From: Limnohabitans sp. Rim11
GTDB taxonomy: Bacteria; Pseudomonadota; Gammaproteobacteria; Burkholderiales; Burkholderiaceae_C
Length of the DNA: 64,000 nt
Direction: 5' to 3'
Assembly: GCF_001269365.1 (NCBI RefSeq)
Contig: NZ_CXOM01000001.1
Coordinates: 310,090-374,089, forward strand
Shown here: positions 43,445 to 53,321 of the stretch, in pieces
How the letters are laid out: every line of letters starts with the position of its first letter
How positions within the stretch are numbered: the first letter of the stretch is position 1
Notes under the pieces: model-generated
Databases searched by the model: none
The model's input: the letters and a program-made list of their open reading frames with translations, nothing else
Told to the model about the DNA's origin: nothing
Made by a program: the position numbers and the translations under genes

Positions 43445-44984
43445 CTTTGATGCCTTTGAACTCGCCTGTGGCAATGCGTTTTTGCCATTCAGCGGGGCCT
43501 GTAATGTGCGCGCTGGTGCCACCGGAGTCTACGGCCACCGTGACGGGCATGTCGACCACATCAAACTCATAGATGGCTTCCATGCCCAGGTCGGCAAAGC
43601 CCACCACTTTGGATTGCTTAATGGCCTTGGATACCAAGTAAGCGGCACCACCCACGGCCATCAAATAGGCAGACTTGTGCTTTTGAATGGCTTCAATGGC
43701 AACCGGGCCGCGCTCGGCTTTGCCAACCATGGCAATGAGGCCAGTTTGGGCCAACATCATGTCGGTGAACTTGTCCATGCGCGTGGCCGTGGTAGGGCCT
43801 GCAGGGCCCACGGCTTCACCCTTGATGGGATCAACAGGGCCCACGTAGTAAATGACGCGGTTGGTGAAGTCGACAGGCAACTTCTCGCCTTTGGCCAACA
43901 TGTCTTGGATGCGTTTGTGGGCAGCATCGCGACCGGTCAGCATCTTGCCATTCAGCAACAAAGTTTGGCCGGGTTTCCAGCTGGCCACTTCTGCCGGCGT
44001 GAGTGCGTTCAAATCGACGCGCTTGCTCTTCTCGGTGTCGGGTGTCCAGTTGACATCGGGCCACAAATCGAGAGATGGCACATCTAAGTAGACAGGGCCA
44101 GAGCCGTCCATGACAAAGTGGGCATGACGCGTGGCGGCGCAGTTGGGAATCATGGCCACAGGCTTGCTGGCGGCGTGCGTTGGGTACATCTTGATTTTGA
44201 TGTCGAGCACAGTGGTGAGGCCGCCCAAACCTTGAGCGCCGATGCCCAGAGCGTTGACCTTTTCGTAGATTTCTAAACGCATGTTTTCAACTTGCGTCAG
44301 CTTCTCGCCTTTGCTTGATTTTTCGAGCAACTGGTACATGTCCAAGTCGTCCATCAAACTTTCTTTGGCCATGAGGACGGCTTTTTCGGCTGTGCCACCA
44401 ATGCCAATGCCTAGCATGCCGGGAGGGCACCAGCCAGCACCCATTGTGGGCACTGTTTTAAGGACCCAATCAATGACGCTGTCGCTCGGGTTGAGCATGA
44501 CCATTTTGGATTTGTTCTCACTGCCGCCACCCTTGGCCGCCACCGTGATGTCCAATTTGTTGCCAGGCACAATTTGCGTGAAGATGACAGCGGGGGAGTT
44601 GTCTTGCGTGTTCTTGCGAGCAAACTCGGGGTCGGCTACCACAGAGGCACGCAGCATGTTGTCGGCGTAGTTGTAACCACGGCGAACACCTTCGTTGATG
44701 GCGTCTTCTAAGCTGCCGGTGAAGTTCTCTAGCTTGACGTCCATGCCAATTTTCAAGAACACATTGACGATGCCCGTGTCTTGGCAAATAGGGCGATGAC
44801 CAATGGCGCTCATTTTGCTGTTGGTCAAAATTTGTGCAATGGCGTCTTTGGCCGCAGGACTTTGCTCGCGGTGATAGGCGCTGGCCAAATGTGAAATGAA
44901 ATCGGCAGGGTGGTAGTAGCTGATGTATTGCAGGGCAGCTGCAACGGATTCAATCAGGTCTTCTTGTTTAATCAGTGTGGTCAT
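43431..44984 (-). CDS. Fumarate hydratase, class I (iron-sulfur)
   Basis: Interconverts fumarate and malate in the TCA cycle using a [4Fe-4S] cluster. The 517-residue length and one-chain layout match class I (FumA/FumB type). Cluster Cys candidates are in RPICQDTGIVNVF, GAGWCPPGMLGIGIGG and PNCAATRHAHFVMDG. The C-terminal domain contains GPTTATRMDKFTDMML and the VDSGGTSAHITGPAEW segment. ATG 44984 begins MTTLIKQEDLIESV. It lies 32 bases after the YqhA-like gene and overlaps the murI start, so co-transcription is likely. Confidence 0.95.
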   Translation of the reverse strand: MTTLIKQEDLIESVAAALQYISYYHPADFISHLASAYHREQSPAAKDAIAQILTNSKMSAIGHRPICQDTGIVNVFLKIGMDVKLENFTGSLEDAINEGVRRGYNYADNMLRASVVADPEFARKNTQDNSPAVIFTQIVPGNKLDITVAAKGGGSENKSKMVMLNPSDSVIDWVLKTVPTMGAGWCPPGMLGIGIGGTAEKAVLMAKESLMDDLDMYQLLEKSSKGEKLTQVENMRLEIYEKVNALGIGAQGLGGLTTVLDIKIKMYPTHAASKPVAMIPNCAATRHAHFVMDGSGPVYLDVPSLDLWPDVNWTPDTEKSKRVDLNALTPAEVASWKPGQTLLLNGKMLTGRDAAHKRIQDMLAKGEKLPVDFTNRVIYYVGPVDPIKGEAVGPAGPTTATRMDKFTDMMLAQTGLIAMVGKAERGPVAIEAIQKHKSAYLMAVGGAAYLVSKAIKQSKVVGFADLGMEAIYEFDVVDMPVTVAVDSGGTSAHITGPAEWQKRIATGEFKGIKVASN

Positions 44985-45016
44985 GATGAGCTTTTACAAG
45001 GGGTGTAGATTTTGGT

Positions 45017-45628
45017 TCAGTGTTTTGCGCTATGACCATGGTGCGACATCAACTTGTCGGTGTAGGCAATGGCCAATGCGCTCAGCAAGAAGGTCACATG
45101 AATGATGGTTTGCCACATCAAAACCTGCTCGGTGTAGTTGGCAGCATTGATGAAAGTTTTGAGCAAATGGATAGAGCTGATGCCAATGATGGCCGTACCT
45201 AACTTGACTTTAAGCACCGACGCATTGACATGGTCCAACCACTCGGGTTGATCGGGGTGACTCTCTAAGTTCATGCGAGATACAAAAGTTTCATAGCCAC
45301 CCACAATGACCATGATCAGCAGATTGGAAATCATGACCACGTCGATCAATGCCAGCACCACCAGCATGATGATGGTTTCATTCAGGCTTGTGATGGGGGT
45401 GTCAACTTTGTAGCCAATGCCGGTGATCAAAGCCTGAAGGGCGGCTTGATTGCCAAACACAGCTTCCAGCAAATGCACCAACTCCACCCAAAAGTGATAC
45501 ACATAGACCGCTTGCGCGGCGATCAGGCCTAAATACAAAGGCAACTGTAGCCAGCGACTGGCAAAGATCAGTTTGGGAAGCGGTCTCAAGGATGCTGCTT
45601 CTGGGTGACGTGGTTTTGGTTCGGCCAT
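45017..45628 (-). CDS. YqhA/UPF0114 family membrane protein
   Basis: A 203-residue inner-membrane protein. The start [25 protein letters not shown] and [39 protein letters not shown] are characteristic of UPF0114 (TIGR00645). The latter leads into [27 protein letters not shown]. Four helices are likely. The N-terminal extension before RWLQ is about 25 residues and basic. Function is not established for this family. First gene of a likely operon with fumarase and murI. Confidence 0.9.
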   Translation of the reverse strand: MAEPKPRHPEAASLRPLPKLIFASRWLQLPLYLGLIAAQAVYVYHFWVELVHLLEAVFGNQAALQALITGIGYKVDTPITSLNETIIMLVVLALIDVVMISNLLIMVIVGGYETFVSRMNLESHPDQPEWLDHVNASVLKVKLGTAIIGISSIHLLKTFINAANYTEQVLMWQTIIHVTFLLSALAIAYTDKLMSHHGHSAKH

Positions 45629-45801
45629 AGGGTGCTTTGGGGTAAAACTGATCGTAAAGAGAGCATTTTAAAGCCCTACTGATTCCCCCTGTTGACGGTC
45701 CCATTGGCTAAATGAAAGAATGGCGTCAGTCAGGGGTCTGTAAGAGCTAAGAACGACATTCATGGGCAATATTTAGAACTTGTTCCTTCAGGAGACACAG
45801 A

Positions 45802-47763
45802 ATGAGCGCCACCATTTATCAGCCCAGCGCTGACTTCGTCAAAAATGCCCACGTTTCTGGCATGCCCGCCTATCAGGCGCTTTGCAAAGAAGCCGAAACC
45901 GATTACGAAGGCTACTGGGGACGCCTGGCCAAGGAATTCATCTCTTGGAAAACTCCCTTCACCAAAGTCTTGGACGAATCCAAGGCACCTTTCTTCAAGT
46001 GGTTCGAAGACGGCACGCTGAATGCCTCTTACAACTGCTTAGACCGCAACATTGAAAAAGGCCTGGGCAACAAAACTGCTCTTATTTTTGAAGCGGACGG
46101 CGGCGAAGTTACACGCATCACCTACAGCGAATTGCTGGCCAAAACTTGCCAAATTGCCAATGGCCTGAAGTCCATCGGCATTCAAAAGGGCGACCGTGTC
46201 GTCATCTACATTTCCATGTCCATCGACGGTGTGGCTGCCATGCAGGCTTGCGCCCGTATCGGTGCCACACACTCTGTGGTGTTCGGTGGCTTCTCTGCCC
46301 AATCATTGCGCGACCGCATTGAAGACACTGGCGCCAAAGCCGTCATCACGGCCGATCATCAAATTCGCGGTGGCAAGCAGTTGCCCCTCAAATCCATTGT
46401 GGACGAAGCCCTCGCTTTGGGCGGTTGCGACACTATCAAAAACGTCTTGGTGGTTAAGCGCAGCGGCGCCGATGTGGCCATGACAGCAGGCCGTGACACA
46501 TGGATGCAAGACCTGATTGCCAACCAAGCCACCACCTGCGAGCCAGAGTGGGTCAGCGCTGAGCACCCCTTGTTTTTGCTTTACACATCGGGCTCCACAG
46601 GCAAACCCAAAGGTGTTCAACACTCTACCGGTGGCTACTTGTTGCACGCAGCTCTCACCACCAAGTGGACCTTCGACTTGAAGCAAGACGACGTGTTCTG
46701 GTGTACCGCCGACATCGGTTGGGTCACAGGTCACACCTACATCACCTATGGCCCCTTGGCCTTGGGCGGTACCGAAATTGTCTTTGAAGGCGTGCCGACT
46801 TACCCAGACGCAGGCCGTTTCTGGAAAATGATTCAAGATCACAAAGTCTCCATTTTCTATACGGCTCCTACCGCCATTCGTTCACTCATCAAAGCAGCCG
46901 AAGCCAATGACGCTGTGCATCCTAAGAGCTACAACCTGAGCAGCTTGCGCTTGCTGGGCTCTGTGGGCGAGCCTATCAACCCGGCAGCGTGGGAGTGGTA
47001 TCACAAGCACGTGGGCGGCGGCCGTTGCCCCATTGTGGACACCTTCTGGCAAACCGAAACCGGTGGTCACATGATCACGCCATTGCCCGGCGTCACACCC
47101 ATGGTGCCCGGTTCTTGCACACTGCCTTTCCCTGGCATTCAAGCCGCCATCGTGGACGAAACCGGCAAAGACATGCCCAATGGCCAAGGCGGTATCTTGG
47201 TGGTCAAGCGCCCATGGCCTTCCATGATTCGCACCATCTGGGGTGACCCCGATCGCTTCGTCAAGAGCTACTACCCAGACGACTTCAAGGGCAAGTACTA
47301 CTTGGCTGGCGACGGTGCCATTCGCGATGCCGAAACAGGCTACTTCACCATCACGGGCCGTATTGACGACGTGTTGAACGTGTCGGGTCACCGCATGGGC
47401 ACCATGGAAATTGAATCTGCTTTAGTGAGCTGCACCGAGTTGGTGGCTGAAGCCGCTGTGGTGGGCCGTCCTGACGACACCACGGGTGAGGCTATCTGCG
47501 CCTTCGTGGTGCTCAAGCGTCCTTTGCCCACAGGCGACGAAGGCAAGGCCATTGCCAAACAATTGCGCGATCACATTGCCAAAGAAATTGGTCCCATTGC
47601 CAAGCCCAAAGACATTCGCTTTGGCGAGAACTTGCCCAAGACCCGTTCTGGCAAAATCATGCGCCGTTTGCTCCGTAGCTTGGCCAAAGGCGAAGCCATC
47701 ACGCAAGACATTAGCACTTTGGAAAACCCAGCCATCTTGGGCCAGTTGGGTCAGGCATATTGA
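45802..47763 (+). CDS. acs: Acetyl-CoA synthetase
   Basis: Activates acetate to acetyl-CoA by way of acetyl-AMP. The 653 residues match the family. Signatures include the ATP-binding loop [53 protein letters not shown], the hinge region [28 protein letters not shown], and C-terminal [11 protein letters not shown] with the Lys that is acetylated for control in many bacteria. A strong ribosome site (CAGGAGACACAG) precedes ATG 45802. It is divergent from the YqhA-like gene and convergent with ggt 16 bases apart. Confidence 0.97.
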   Translation: MSATIYQPSADFVKNAHVSGMPAYQALCKEAETDYEGYWGRLAKEFISWKTPFTKVLDESKAPFFKWFEDGTLNASYNCLDRNIEKGLGNKTALIFEADGGEVTRITYSELLAKTCQIANGLKSIGIQKGDRVVIYISMSIDGVAAMQACARIGATHSVVFGGFSAQSLRDRIEDTGAKAVITADHQIRGGKQLPLKSIVDEALALGGCDTIKNVLVVKRSGADVAMTAGRDTWMQDLIANQATTCEPEWVSAEHPLFLLYTSGSTGKPKGVQHSTGGYLLHAALTTKWTFDLKQDDVFWCTADIGWVTGHTYITYGPLALGGTEIVFEGVPTYPDAGRFWKMIQDHKVSIFYTAPTAIRSLIKAAEANDAVHPKSYNLSSLRLLGSVGEPINPAAWEWYHKHVGGGRCPIVDTFWQTETGGHMITPLPGVTPMVPGSCTLPFPGIQAAIVDETGKDMPNGQGGILVVKRPWPSMIRTIWGDPDRFVKSYYPDDFKGKYYLAGDGAIRDAETGYFTITGRIDDVLNVSGHRMGTMEIESALVSCTELVAEAAVVGRPDDTTGEAICAFVVLKRPLPTGDEGKAIAKQLRDHIAKEIGPIAKPKDIRFGENLPKTRSGKIMRRLLRSLAKGEAITQDISTLENPAILGQLGQAY

Positions 47764-47778
47764 TTCAAGCGACTCGAT

Positions 47779-49614
47779 TCAAGGTTGTGGCCCCATGACC
47801 TTGCCTTCGCGTCGTGGGTCTGCACCGCCAAAGAAGCCTGAAGGCGTCACTTCAATGGCTTGAAGGCCACTGGGCATGGGGAGTTCAAGCACCTCATGCC
47901 CTTTGTTTTTGAGGCCTTGAAGGGTCTGAAGTGGAAATTTTTTGGCTTCTAAAAATGCAGGGCCATTGAGGTTGCTAAAGTTGGGCAGGTCAATGGCTTC
48001 TTGCACATTCAAATGCCAATTCAGTGAGCCCAACAACAGCTTGGTGGTGTAGTGAATGATGGCGGCACCGCCTGGACTGCCGCCGCTCAGTTTGAGCTGA
48101 CCGGTTGCTTTGTCAAAGACCAAAGTGGGTGACATCGATGAGCGGGGTCGCTTACCAGGCTCAACCCGATTGGCAATGGGCAAGCCATGGACATCTTTGG
48201 GTGCAAAGCTAAAGTCGGTAAGTTCATTGTTCAGCAAAAAACCGCCTGCAAGTCCCTGATCAGAGTTGACCATCAATTTGGCGCCAAAGCTGGCTTCGAT
48301 GGTGGTCGTCATTGCAACCGACCGGCCAGACGAGTCGATCACACTGATGTGGCTGGTGCCATATTCGGGTTGATCGGGCATGGGAGCCCAAGCATTGGTT
48401 TGCAGCGCTGGCTGGCCGGCTTTCACTGACTTCATGCTGTGAGTCCCAATGAGTTGGCTTCTTTGTTGCAAGTAGTTGGGGGTGAGCAAATTTTGCCAAC
48501 GGCCTCCAGGCGCTTTCACAAAGTCAGGGTCGGCCACAAACATAGCGCGATCGGCAAATGCCAATTTGGCTGACTCGTTGTAAAAATGCAGCCAATCCGA
48601 AGAGGGCAGGCCTTGCATCAAGGGCATCTCAACTGCTGGGGTGTGATTCAGAATGCCCAAAATTTGGCCGATGGCCAAAGCCCCAGAACTTGGCGGCGGA
48701 AAGCCACAAATTTTGAATTCACGCACTGGCTCTTTGACTGCATGGTCAAAGCACAAAGCCTCTCGTTTGATGGCTTTGTAGTGGGTCAAATCTTCAAGCG
48801 TCATGGCCCCTGGTCGCTGAGGGTGTTGGCGTACTTTGCGGACGATGGCGTGGGCCCAAGGGCCATTCTTCAAAGCGATAGAGCCTCTAGATGCAAGGTC
48901 TTTGAAGACCTTTGCCAGTTCTGGATTTTTTAAAACGTAACCGATGGGATGGGCTTGTCCATTGGCGTCAAAAAAATATTGGCGAGCTGCCGCATCGTTT
49001 TTTAAATCTGGTGTGTCTAACAAAGCGGCATGAAGTCTGGGGCTAATTTTGAAACCGTTCTCAGCCAGGTCAATCGCGGGCTGAATCAATTGCGGCCAAT
49101 CCAATTTGCCATGTTCTTTGTGAGCCAATTCAAGAACACTGAGCGTACCGGGCACACCGACAGAGAGCCCGCTGGCCACAGCTTCCTTAAAACCAATGGG
49201 TTGCCCCTTTGAGTCTAAAAAAAGGTTTTCAGTGGCAGCTGCGGGCGCTGTTTCACGGCCATCGTATGCCTCTACGCGAACCCCGTCGTGATGAAGAATC
49301 AACGCGCCGCCGCCTATGCCACTTGATTGCGGTTCTACCAAAGTCAGAACCATTTGAATGGTCACCGCGGCATCGATGGCCGATCCGCCAGCTTTCAGAA
49401 TGTCATAGCCTGCTTGAGTGGCCAGTGGATGGGCGCTGGCCACAGAAAATTGCCGGCTGGCCCAGCCTTTTTGGGCTGTGAATGAAGTGGGCTCAGCAGG
49501 CAGGCGCGCCGAGTCAGAAACTTGGGCAGATTGCCCAAAGGCAAAAGATGAAATGCTGCAAGCCGAAATGGCAGCCGCAAGCCTGAGCTTGCGGTGTGCT
49601 TGCCAGAAATTCAT
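47779..49614 (-). CDS. ggt: Gamma-glutamyltransferase, periplasmic
   Basis: Hydrolyses or transfers the gamma-glutamyl group of glutathione and related peptides. The 611-residue precursor has a signal peptide (MNFWQAHRKLRLAAAISACS, cleavage near FAFG-QSAQ). The precursor should cut itself before Thr420, in YGTSHISVIDSSGRSVAMT, making large and small subunits. Other markers are VEPQSSGIGGGALIL, YDGRETAPAAAT and PRSSMSPTLVFD. ATG 49614 is preceded by TTGGAGGG. An upstream TTG at 49641 is unlikely. It converges with acs and lies 37 bases after the SDR gene on the same strand, so the two may share a transcript. Confidence 0.95.
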   Translation of the reverse strand: MNFWQAHRKLRLAAAISACSISSFAFGQSAQVSDSARLPAEPTSFTAQKGWASRQFSVASAHPLATQAGYDILKAGGSAIDAAVTIQMVLTLVEPQSSGIGGGALILHHDGVRVEAYDGRETAPAAATENLFLDSKGQPIGFKEAVASGLSVGVPGTLSVLELAHKEHGKLDWPQLIQPAIDLAENGFKISPRLHAALLDTPDLKNDAAARQYFFDANGQAHPIGYVLKNPELAKVFKDLASRGSIALKNGPWAHAIVRKVRQHPQRPGAMTLEDLTHYKAIKREALCFDHAVKEPVREFKICGFPPPSSGALAIGQILGILNHTPAVEMPLMQGLPSSDWLHFYNESAKLAFADRAMFVADPDFVKAPGGRWQNLLTPNYLQQRSQLIGTHSMKSVKAGQPALQTNAWAPMPDQPEYGTSHISVIDSSGRSVAMTTTIEASFGAKLMVNSDQGLAGGFLLNNELTDFSFAPKDVHGLPIANRVEPGKRPRSSMSPTLVFDKATGQLKLSGGSPGGAAIIHYTTKLLLGSLNWHLNVQEAIDLPNFSNLNGPAFLEAKKFPLQTLQGLKNKGHEVLELPMPSGLQAIEVTPSGFFGGADPRREGKVMGPQP

Positions 49615-49650
49615 AGGGCCCTCCAAGTAACGGAAGGCCAAGTGTATGAC

Positions 49651-50409
49651 TTACTTGGGTGCGAGTCGAATGGCGCCATCCAAACGAATCACTTCACCGT
49701 TCAGCATGTCGTTGTCCAAAATGTGTTTGACCAATTTGGCATAGTCGTTGGGTGTGCCTAAGCGGCTTGGGAAGGGCACAGACGCGGCCAATGCATCTTG
49801 CACATCTTGCGGCATGCCAAACATCATGGGGGTGCCAAAAATACCAGGGGCAATGGTCATGTTGCGAATGCCGTTGCGAGCCAAATCGCGAGCGATGGGC
49901 AATGTCATGCCTACCACGCCGCCCTTGGAGGCGGAGTAAGCCGCTTGACCAATTTGGCCATCGTAGGCCGCCACGGAAGCCGTAGAGATCATCACACCGC
50001 GTTCACCGGTGGCCTCTGGTTGGTTTTGGCTCATGGCCTCTGCGGCCAAGCGAATCATGTTGAAGCTACCGATCAAATTGACAGTGATGGTTTTGCTGAA
50101 CACAGCCAAGGAATGGGCGCCATTTTTGCCCACAGTTTTTTCAGCGGGGGCAATGCCAGCGCAGTTGACCAAGCCCACCAACTTGCCCAAGGACACCGCC
50201 TTGGCCACGACGGCTTGGCCATCGGCCTCGTTACTGACGTCGCACTTGACGAAAGCGCCGCCCAGCTCTTTGGCGATGGCTTCGCCTTTTTCGGCTTGCA
50301 TGTCTGCAATAACCACTTTGCCGCCATTGGCTGCCAGCATGCGTGCAGTCCCTTCGCCTAAGCCAGATGCGCCGCCGGTCACAATGAAAACCTTGCCTTG
50401 AATGTCCAT
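49651..50409 (-). CDS. Short-chain dehydrogenase, 3-hydroxyacyl-CoA dehydrogenase type 2-like
   Basis: A 252-residue classical SDR. The NAD-binding motif is TGGASGLG, with IADMQ for adenosine contact (Asp, favouring NAD), and NCAGIAP follows. The catalytic residues are Ser in MISTASVAA and Tyr-Lys in AAYSASKGG. The overall match, including [22 protein letters not shown] and [21 protein letters not shown], is to human HSD17B10-like 3-hydroxyacyl-CoA dehydrogenases of branched-chain amino acid or fatty acid breakdown. AGGAGT precedes ATG 50409, and a perfect palindrome lies 18 bases upstream, consistent with control by a catabolic regulator. Confidence 0.9.
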   Translation of the reverse strand: MDIQGKVFIVTGGASGLGEGTARMLAANGGKVVIADMQAEKGEAIAKELGGAFVKCDVSNEADGQAVVAKAVSLGKLVGLVNCAGIAPAEKTVGKNGAHSLAVFSKTITVNLIGSFNMIRLAAEAMSQNQPEATGERGVMISTASVAAYDGQIGQAAYSASKGGVVGMTLPIARDLARNGIRNMTIAPGIFGTPMMFGMPQDVQDALAASVPFPSRLGTPNDYAKLVKHILDNDMLNGEVIRLDGAIRLAPK

Positions 50410-50426
50410 GATTGACTCCTGATTGA

Positions 50427-50447
50427 TTGACGTTACGTAAACGTCAA
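50427..50447 (-). promoter_or_regulatory. Palindromic operator upstream of the SDR gene
   Basis: TTGACGTT (50427-50434) and AACGTCAA (50440-50447) are perfect inverted repeats around ACGTA. The site is 18 bases before the SDR start codon. ACGT-centred palindromes of this kind are reported for MerR-type LiuR and similar regulators of acyl-CoA catabolism in proteobacteria. That link is from memory and not tested. No regulator gene is adjacent. Confidence 0.65.
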
Positions 50448-50472
50448 TTATGCCTATTTTGGTGCCCCCAGA

Positions 50473-50498
50473 CTATCAGGGTCATAAAAACTACCAAT
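50473..50498 (+). promoter_or_regulatory. Possible OxyR site upstream of ahpC
   Basis: CTAT (50473-50476), ATAA (50484-50487) and CAAT (50495-50498) are spaced by 7 bases each, as in the OxyR pattern ATAG-N7-CTAT-N7-ATAG-N7-CTAT. One quarter-site is exact and two have one mismatch; the fourth is not seen. Position about 86 bases before ahpC fits. Downstream, AATGAG-TTTT-CTCATT (50534-50549) forms a small hairpin followed by a T-run. Confidence 0.35.
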
Positions 50499-50583
50499 CA
50501 TGAGAGCGTTCAATCGCGTTTAGCATTGAGCCCAATGAGTTTTCTCATTAATCCTTTTTTTTAACCAACCTAAAGTCAAAACC

Positions 50584-51147
50584 ATGTCACTCATCAACAC
50601 ACAAGTTCAGCCTTTCAAAAACCAAGCTTTCCACAATGGCAAGTTCATTGAAGTTACAGAAGCTAGCCTCAAAGGCAAGTGGAACGTCTTCATTTTCATG
50701 CCCGCCGCTTTCACCTTCAACTGCCCTACAGAAATTGAAGACGCTGCTGAAAACTACGCTGCTTTCCAAAAGGCTGGTGCAGAGGTTTACATCGTGACCA
50801 CCGACACACACTTCTCACACAAAGTGTGGCACGAGACATCGCCTGCAGTGGGCAAAGCCAAGTTCCCATTGATCGGTGACCCAACACACAAGTTGACACG
50901 TGCTTTTGGCGTGCACATTGAAGAAGACGGTCTGGCCTTGCGCGGTACCTTCGTGATCAACCCAGACGGCATCATCAAGACCATGGAAGTGCACTCCAAC
51001 GAAATCGCACGTGACGTGTCTGAAACACTGCGCAAGTTGACTGCTGCTCAGTACACAGCTGCAAACCCAGGTCAAGTTTGCCCCGCCAAGTGGAAAGAAG
51101 GCGCTAAGACTTTGACACCTTCTTTGGATTTGGTCGGCAAGATCTAA
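50584..51147 (+). CDS. ahpC: Alkyl hydroperoxide reductase subunit C (2-Cys peroxiredoxin)
   Basis: Reduces hydrogen peroxide and organic peroxides. The 187-residue length is normal for AhpC. Peroxidatic Cys47 lies in PAAFTFNCPTE and resolving Cys166 in GQVCPAKW; Thr44 and Arg120 (LRGTFVINP) are present. The loop before the Cys differs from the common FYPADFTFVCP: Met39, Ala42 and Asn46 replace Tyr, Asp and Val. Catalytic residues proper are kept. Its reductase AhpF follows 177 bases later, with a small hairpin (GCCCTG-TCAA-CAGGGC, 51164-51179) between. Likely induced by peroxide through the OxyR-like site. Confidence 0.95.
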   Translation: MSLINTQVQPFKNQAFHNGKFIEVTEASLKGKWNVFIFMPAAFTFNCPTEIEDAAENYAAFQKAGAEVYIVTTDTHFSHKVWHETSPAVGKAKFPLIGDPTHKLTRAFGVHIEEDGLALRGTFVINPDGIIKTMEVHSNEIARDVSETLRKLTAAQYTAANPGQVCPAKWKEGAKTLTPSLDLVGKI

Positions 51148-51324
51148 TTTCAAAACCATCAATGCCCTGTCAACAGGGCGTTGTGGGAAAGACATCTGGC
51201 CAGCCATGGCTGTGTGTCTTCCCCTCAACCACTTCCCACTTTAAGTCGCAGCTTAAGGGCCTACGTTCCAGCGTGGGTCTGGCAGCGCATCGACTTTAAA
51301 CGGATCACGCATTAGGAGAGAAAC

Positions 51325-52890
51325 ATGTTAGACGACACACTCAAATCGCAATTGCAAACCTACTTAGGTATGCTGCGCGCACCCATCCGCTTGATTGCCT
51401 CCTTAGACGACAGCGAGACCGGCGTGGAAATGCGCAGCCTGCTCGAGACCATTGTGAGCTTGTCTGACAAGGTGTCTTTGGACACTTCGGGAGACGATGC
51501 ACGCAAGCCTTCCTTTTTGGTGGCGCGCGATGGCGAAACACAGGGCGTTCGTTTTGCAGGATTGCCTTTGGGTCATGAATTCACCTCATTGGTTTTGGCC
51601 CTGCTGTGGACGGGCGGCCATCCTCCTAAAGTTGAACAAGATGTGCTGGACGCCATCAGGGCGTTGGACGGCGATTTCAACTTTGAGGTCTACATGTCTT
51701 TGTCTTGCCACAACTGCCCAGACGTGGTTCAGGCTTTGTCGCTCATGGCCATCTTCAACCCTAAGGTCAAGACCGTGGTGATTGAAGGCGGTGCCTTCCA
51801 ACAAGAAGTGACCGAGCGCGAAATCATGGCTGTGCCCATGGTGTTTTTGAACGGCAAAGTATTTGGTTCTGGCCGCATGTCGGTGGAAGAAATTGTGGCC
51901 AAGATTGATACCGGTGCCGCCAATCGCGAAGCCGCCAAAATCAATGCCAAAGAGACGTTTGACGTGCTCATCGTTGGCGGTGGTCCTGCTGGCGCTGCAG
52001 CGGCTGTGTATGCAGCCCGCAAAGGCATTCGGGTGGGTGTGGCCGCAGAGCGTTTTGGCGGTCAAGTGAACGACACCATGGCCATTGAAAACTACATCTC
52101 TGTGTTGGAAACCGATGGTCCTAAATTTGGCGCTGCCTTAGAGCAACAGGTCCGTCACTACGGTGTCGACATCATGAATTTGCAGAAGGCATCCAAAGTG
52201 GTGCCAGCCACAGAACCTGATGGCCTGATTCAAGTGCAAATGGAAAACGGCGGCTCTTTGCATGCCCGCACCGTGATTCTTTCAACGGGTGCCCGCTGGC
52301 GCAATGTCAATGTGCCTGGCGAACAGGAGTACAAAAACAAGGGTGTGGCGTATTGCCCGCATTGCGATGGCCCCTTGTTCAAAGGCAAACGCACGGCCGT
52401 CATTGGCGGTGGCAACTCTGGCATTGAAGCCGCCATCGACTTGGCCGGCATTGTGGCCCACGTGACCGTCATTGAATTTGCCGACCAACTCAAAGCCGAT
52501 GCAGTCTTGGTGAACAAACTCAAGAGCTTGAACAACGTGACCATTCACACCAATGCGCAAACGACAGAAATTACGGGCGACGGCAGTGTGGTCAACGGCA
52601 TTCGCTTTAAAGATCGCGCGTCTGGTGAAGAGCACCACGTGGCTTTAGAAGGCGTGTTTGTTCAGATCGGCTTGATTCCCAACACCGAGTTTTTGAAGGG
52701 CACTTTTGAACTGAGCAAGTTTGGTGAAATCATGGTTGACGCCAAAGGCCACACCAACGTGCCAGGTGTGTTTGCGGCGGGCGATTGCACCACCGTGCCT
52801 TACAAACAAATTGTGATTGCGGCCGGCGAGGGCGCCAAAGCGGCACTTAGCGCGTTTGATCACCTGATTCGGACGCCGGTGGCTGCTTAA
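51325..52890 (+). CDS. ahpF: Alkyl hydroperoxide reductase subunit F
   Basis: Flavoprotein disulfide reductase that recycles AhpC with NADH. The 521 residues include the N-terminal double-thioredoxin domain with redox pair CHNC ([16 protein letters not shown], about 125-140), the FAD-binding [21 protein letters not shown], the second redox pair CPHC ([16 protein letters not shown]), the NADH-binding [17 protein letters not shown], and the closing FAD motif [24 protein letters not shown] strong ribosome site (TTAGGAGAGAAAC) precedes ATG 51325. The 3' end overlaps the DUF423 gene by 44 bases on the other strand. Confidence 0.96.
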   Translation: MLDDTLKSQLQTYLGMLRAPIRLIASLDDSETGVEMRSLLETIVSLSDKVSLDTSGDDARKPSFLVARDGETQGVRFAGLPLGHEFTSLVLALLWTGGHPPKVEQDVLDAIRALDGDFNFEVYMSLSCHNCPDVVQALSLMAIFNPKVKTVVIEGGAFQQEVTEREIMAVPMVFLNGKVFGSGRMSVEEIVAKIDTGAANREAAKINAKETFDVLIVGGGPAGAAAAVYAARKGIRVGVAAERFGGQVNDTMAIENYISVLETDGPKFGAALEQQVRHYGVDIMNLQKASKVVPATEPDGLIQVQMENGGSLHARTVILSTGARWRNVNVPGEQEYKNKGVAYCPHCDGPLFKGKRTAVIGGGNSGIEAAIDLAGIVAHVTVIEFADQLKADAVLVNKLKSLNNVTIHTNAQTTEITGDGSVVNGIRFKDRASGEEHHVALEGVFVQIGLIPNTEFLKGTFELSKFGEIMVDAKGHTNVPGVFAAGDCTTVPYKQIVIAAGEGAKAALSAFDHLIRTPVAA

Positions 52891-53287
52891 TTTTGCGCAC
52901 ATAAGCCAAGGCAAATGCCAACCAACCTAATATGAAGCTGGTGCCTCCCCCAGGTACCAGCGCTCTGAAGGTTTGAATGTCATGCCAAGCGCGCAGCAAA
53001 ATATTGATCGAAAAAAACAAACAACCCAGCATAAAGAGGGCGCCTGCAACTTGCAGGCGTTTTTCATTGGGCCTTGACTGGCCCAGGATGCCTACCAAAA
53101 TGAGGCCAATGGCGTGAAATTGGAGCAAATGCAATGCGGCTTGAATCATTGAGGGTGATGTGCCGTTTAAACTGTTGCCATGCGCAGCATAAGCTGAGGC
53201 AATGACCGATAAGGCTGCCAATAAAGCGCCCATTGCAATAAATCGAAACGGCCATTGCCGCTGCTTACTCGCTTGTAGCTGTTCCAT
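52847..53287 (-). CDS. DUF423 family membrane protein
   Basis: A 146-residue inner-membrane protein of the DUF423 (YgdD) family. It has four helices: about 15-36 ([22 protein letters not shown]), 49-68, 79-97 and 112-130. The AYAAHG and [16 protein letters not shown] motifs and the [15 protein letters not shown] segment are typical. Function unknown. It converges with ahpF, overlapping its last 44 bases, and is divergent from the patatin gene 35 bases away. Confidence 0.9.
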   Translation of the reverse strand: MEQLQASKQRQWPFRFIAMGALLAALSVIASAYAAHGNSLNGTSPSMIQAALHLLQFHAIGLILVGILGQSRPNEKRLQVAGALFMLGCLFFSINILLRAWHDIQTFRALVPGGGTSFILGWLAFALAYVRKIKQPPASESGDQTR

Positions 53288-53321
53288 TGAAATCTGAGAC
53301 CTTTAATAAAGTCACATCATT

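Noticed and set aside
50534-50549. Hairpin with T-run before ahpC as an attenuator
   Set aside because: The stem is only 6 bp and AT-rich, too weak to call alone. It is mentioned with the OxyR-like site.
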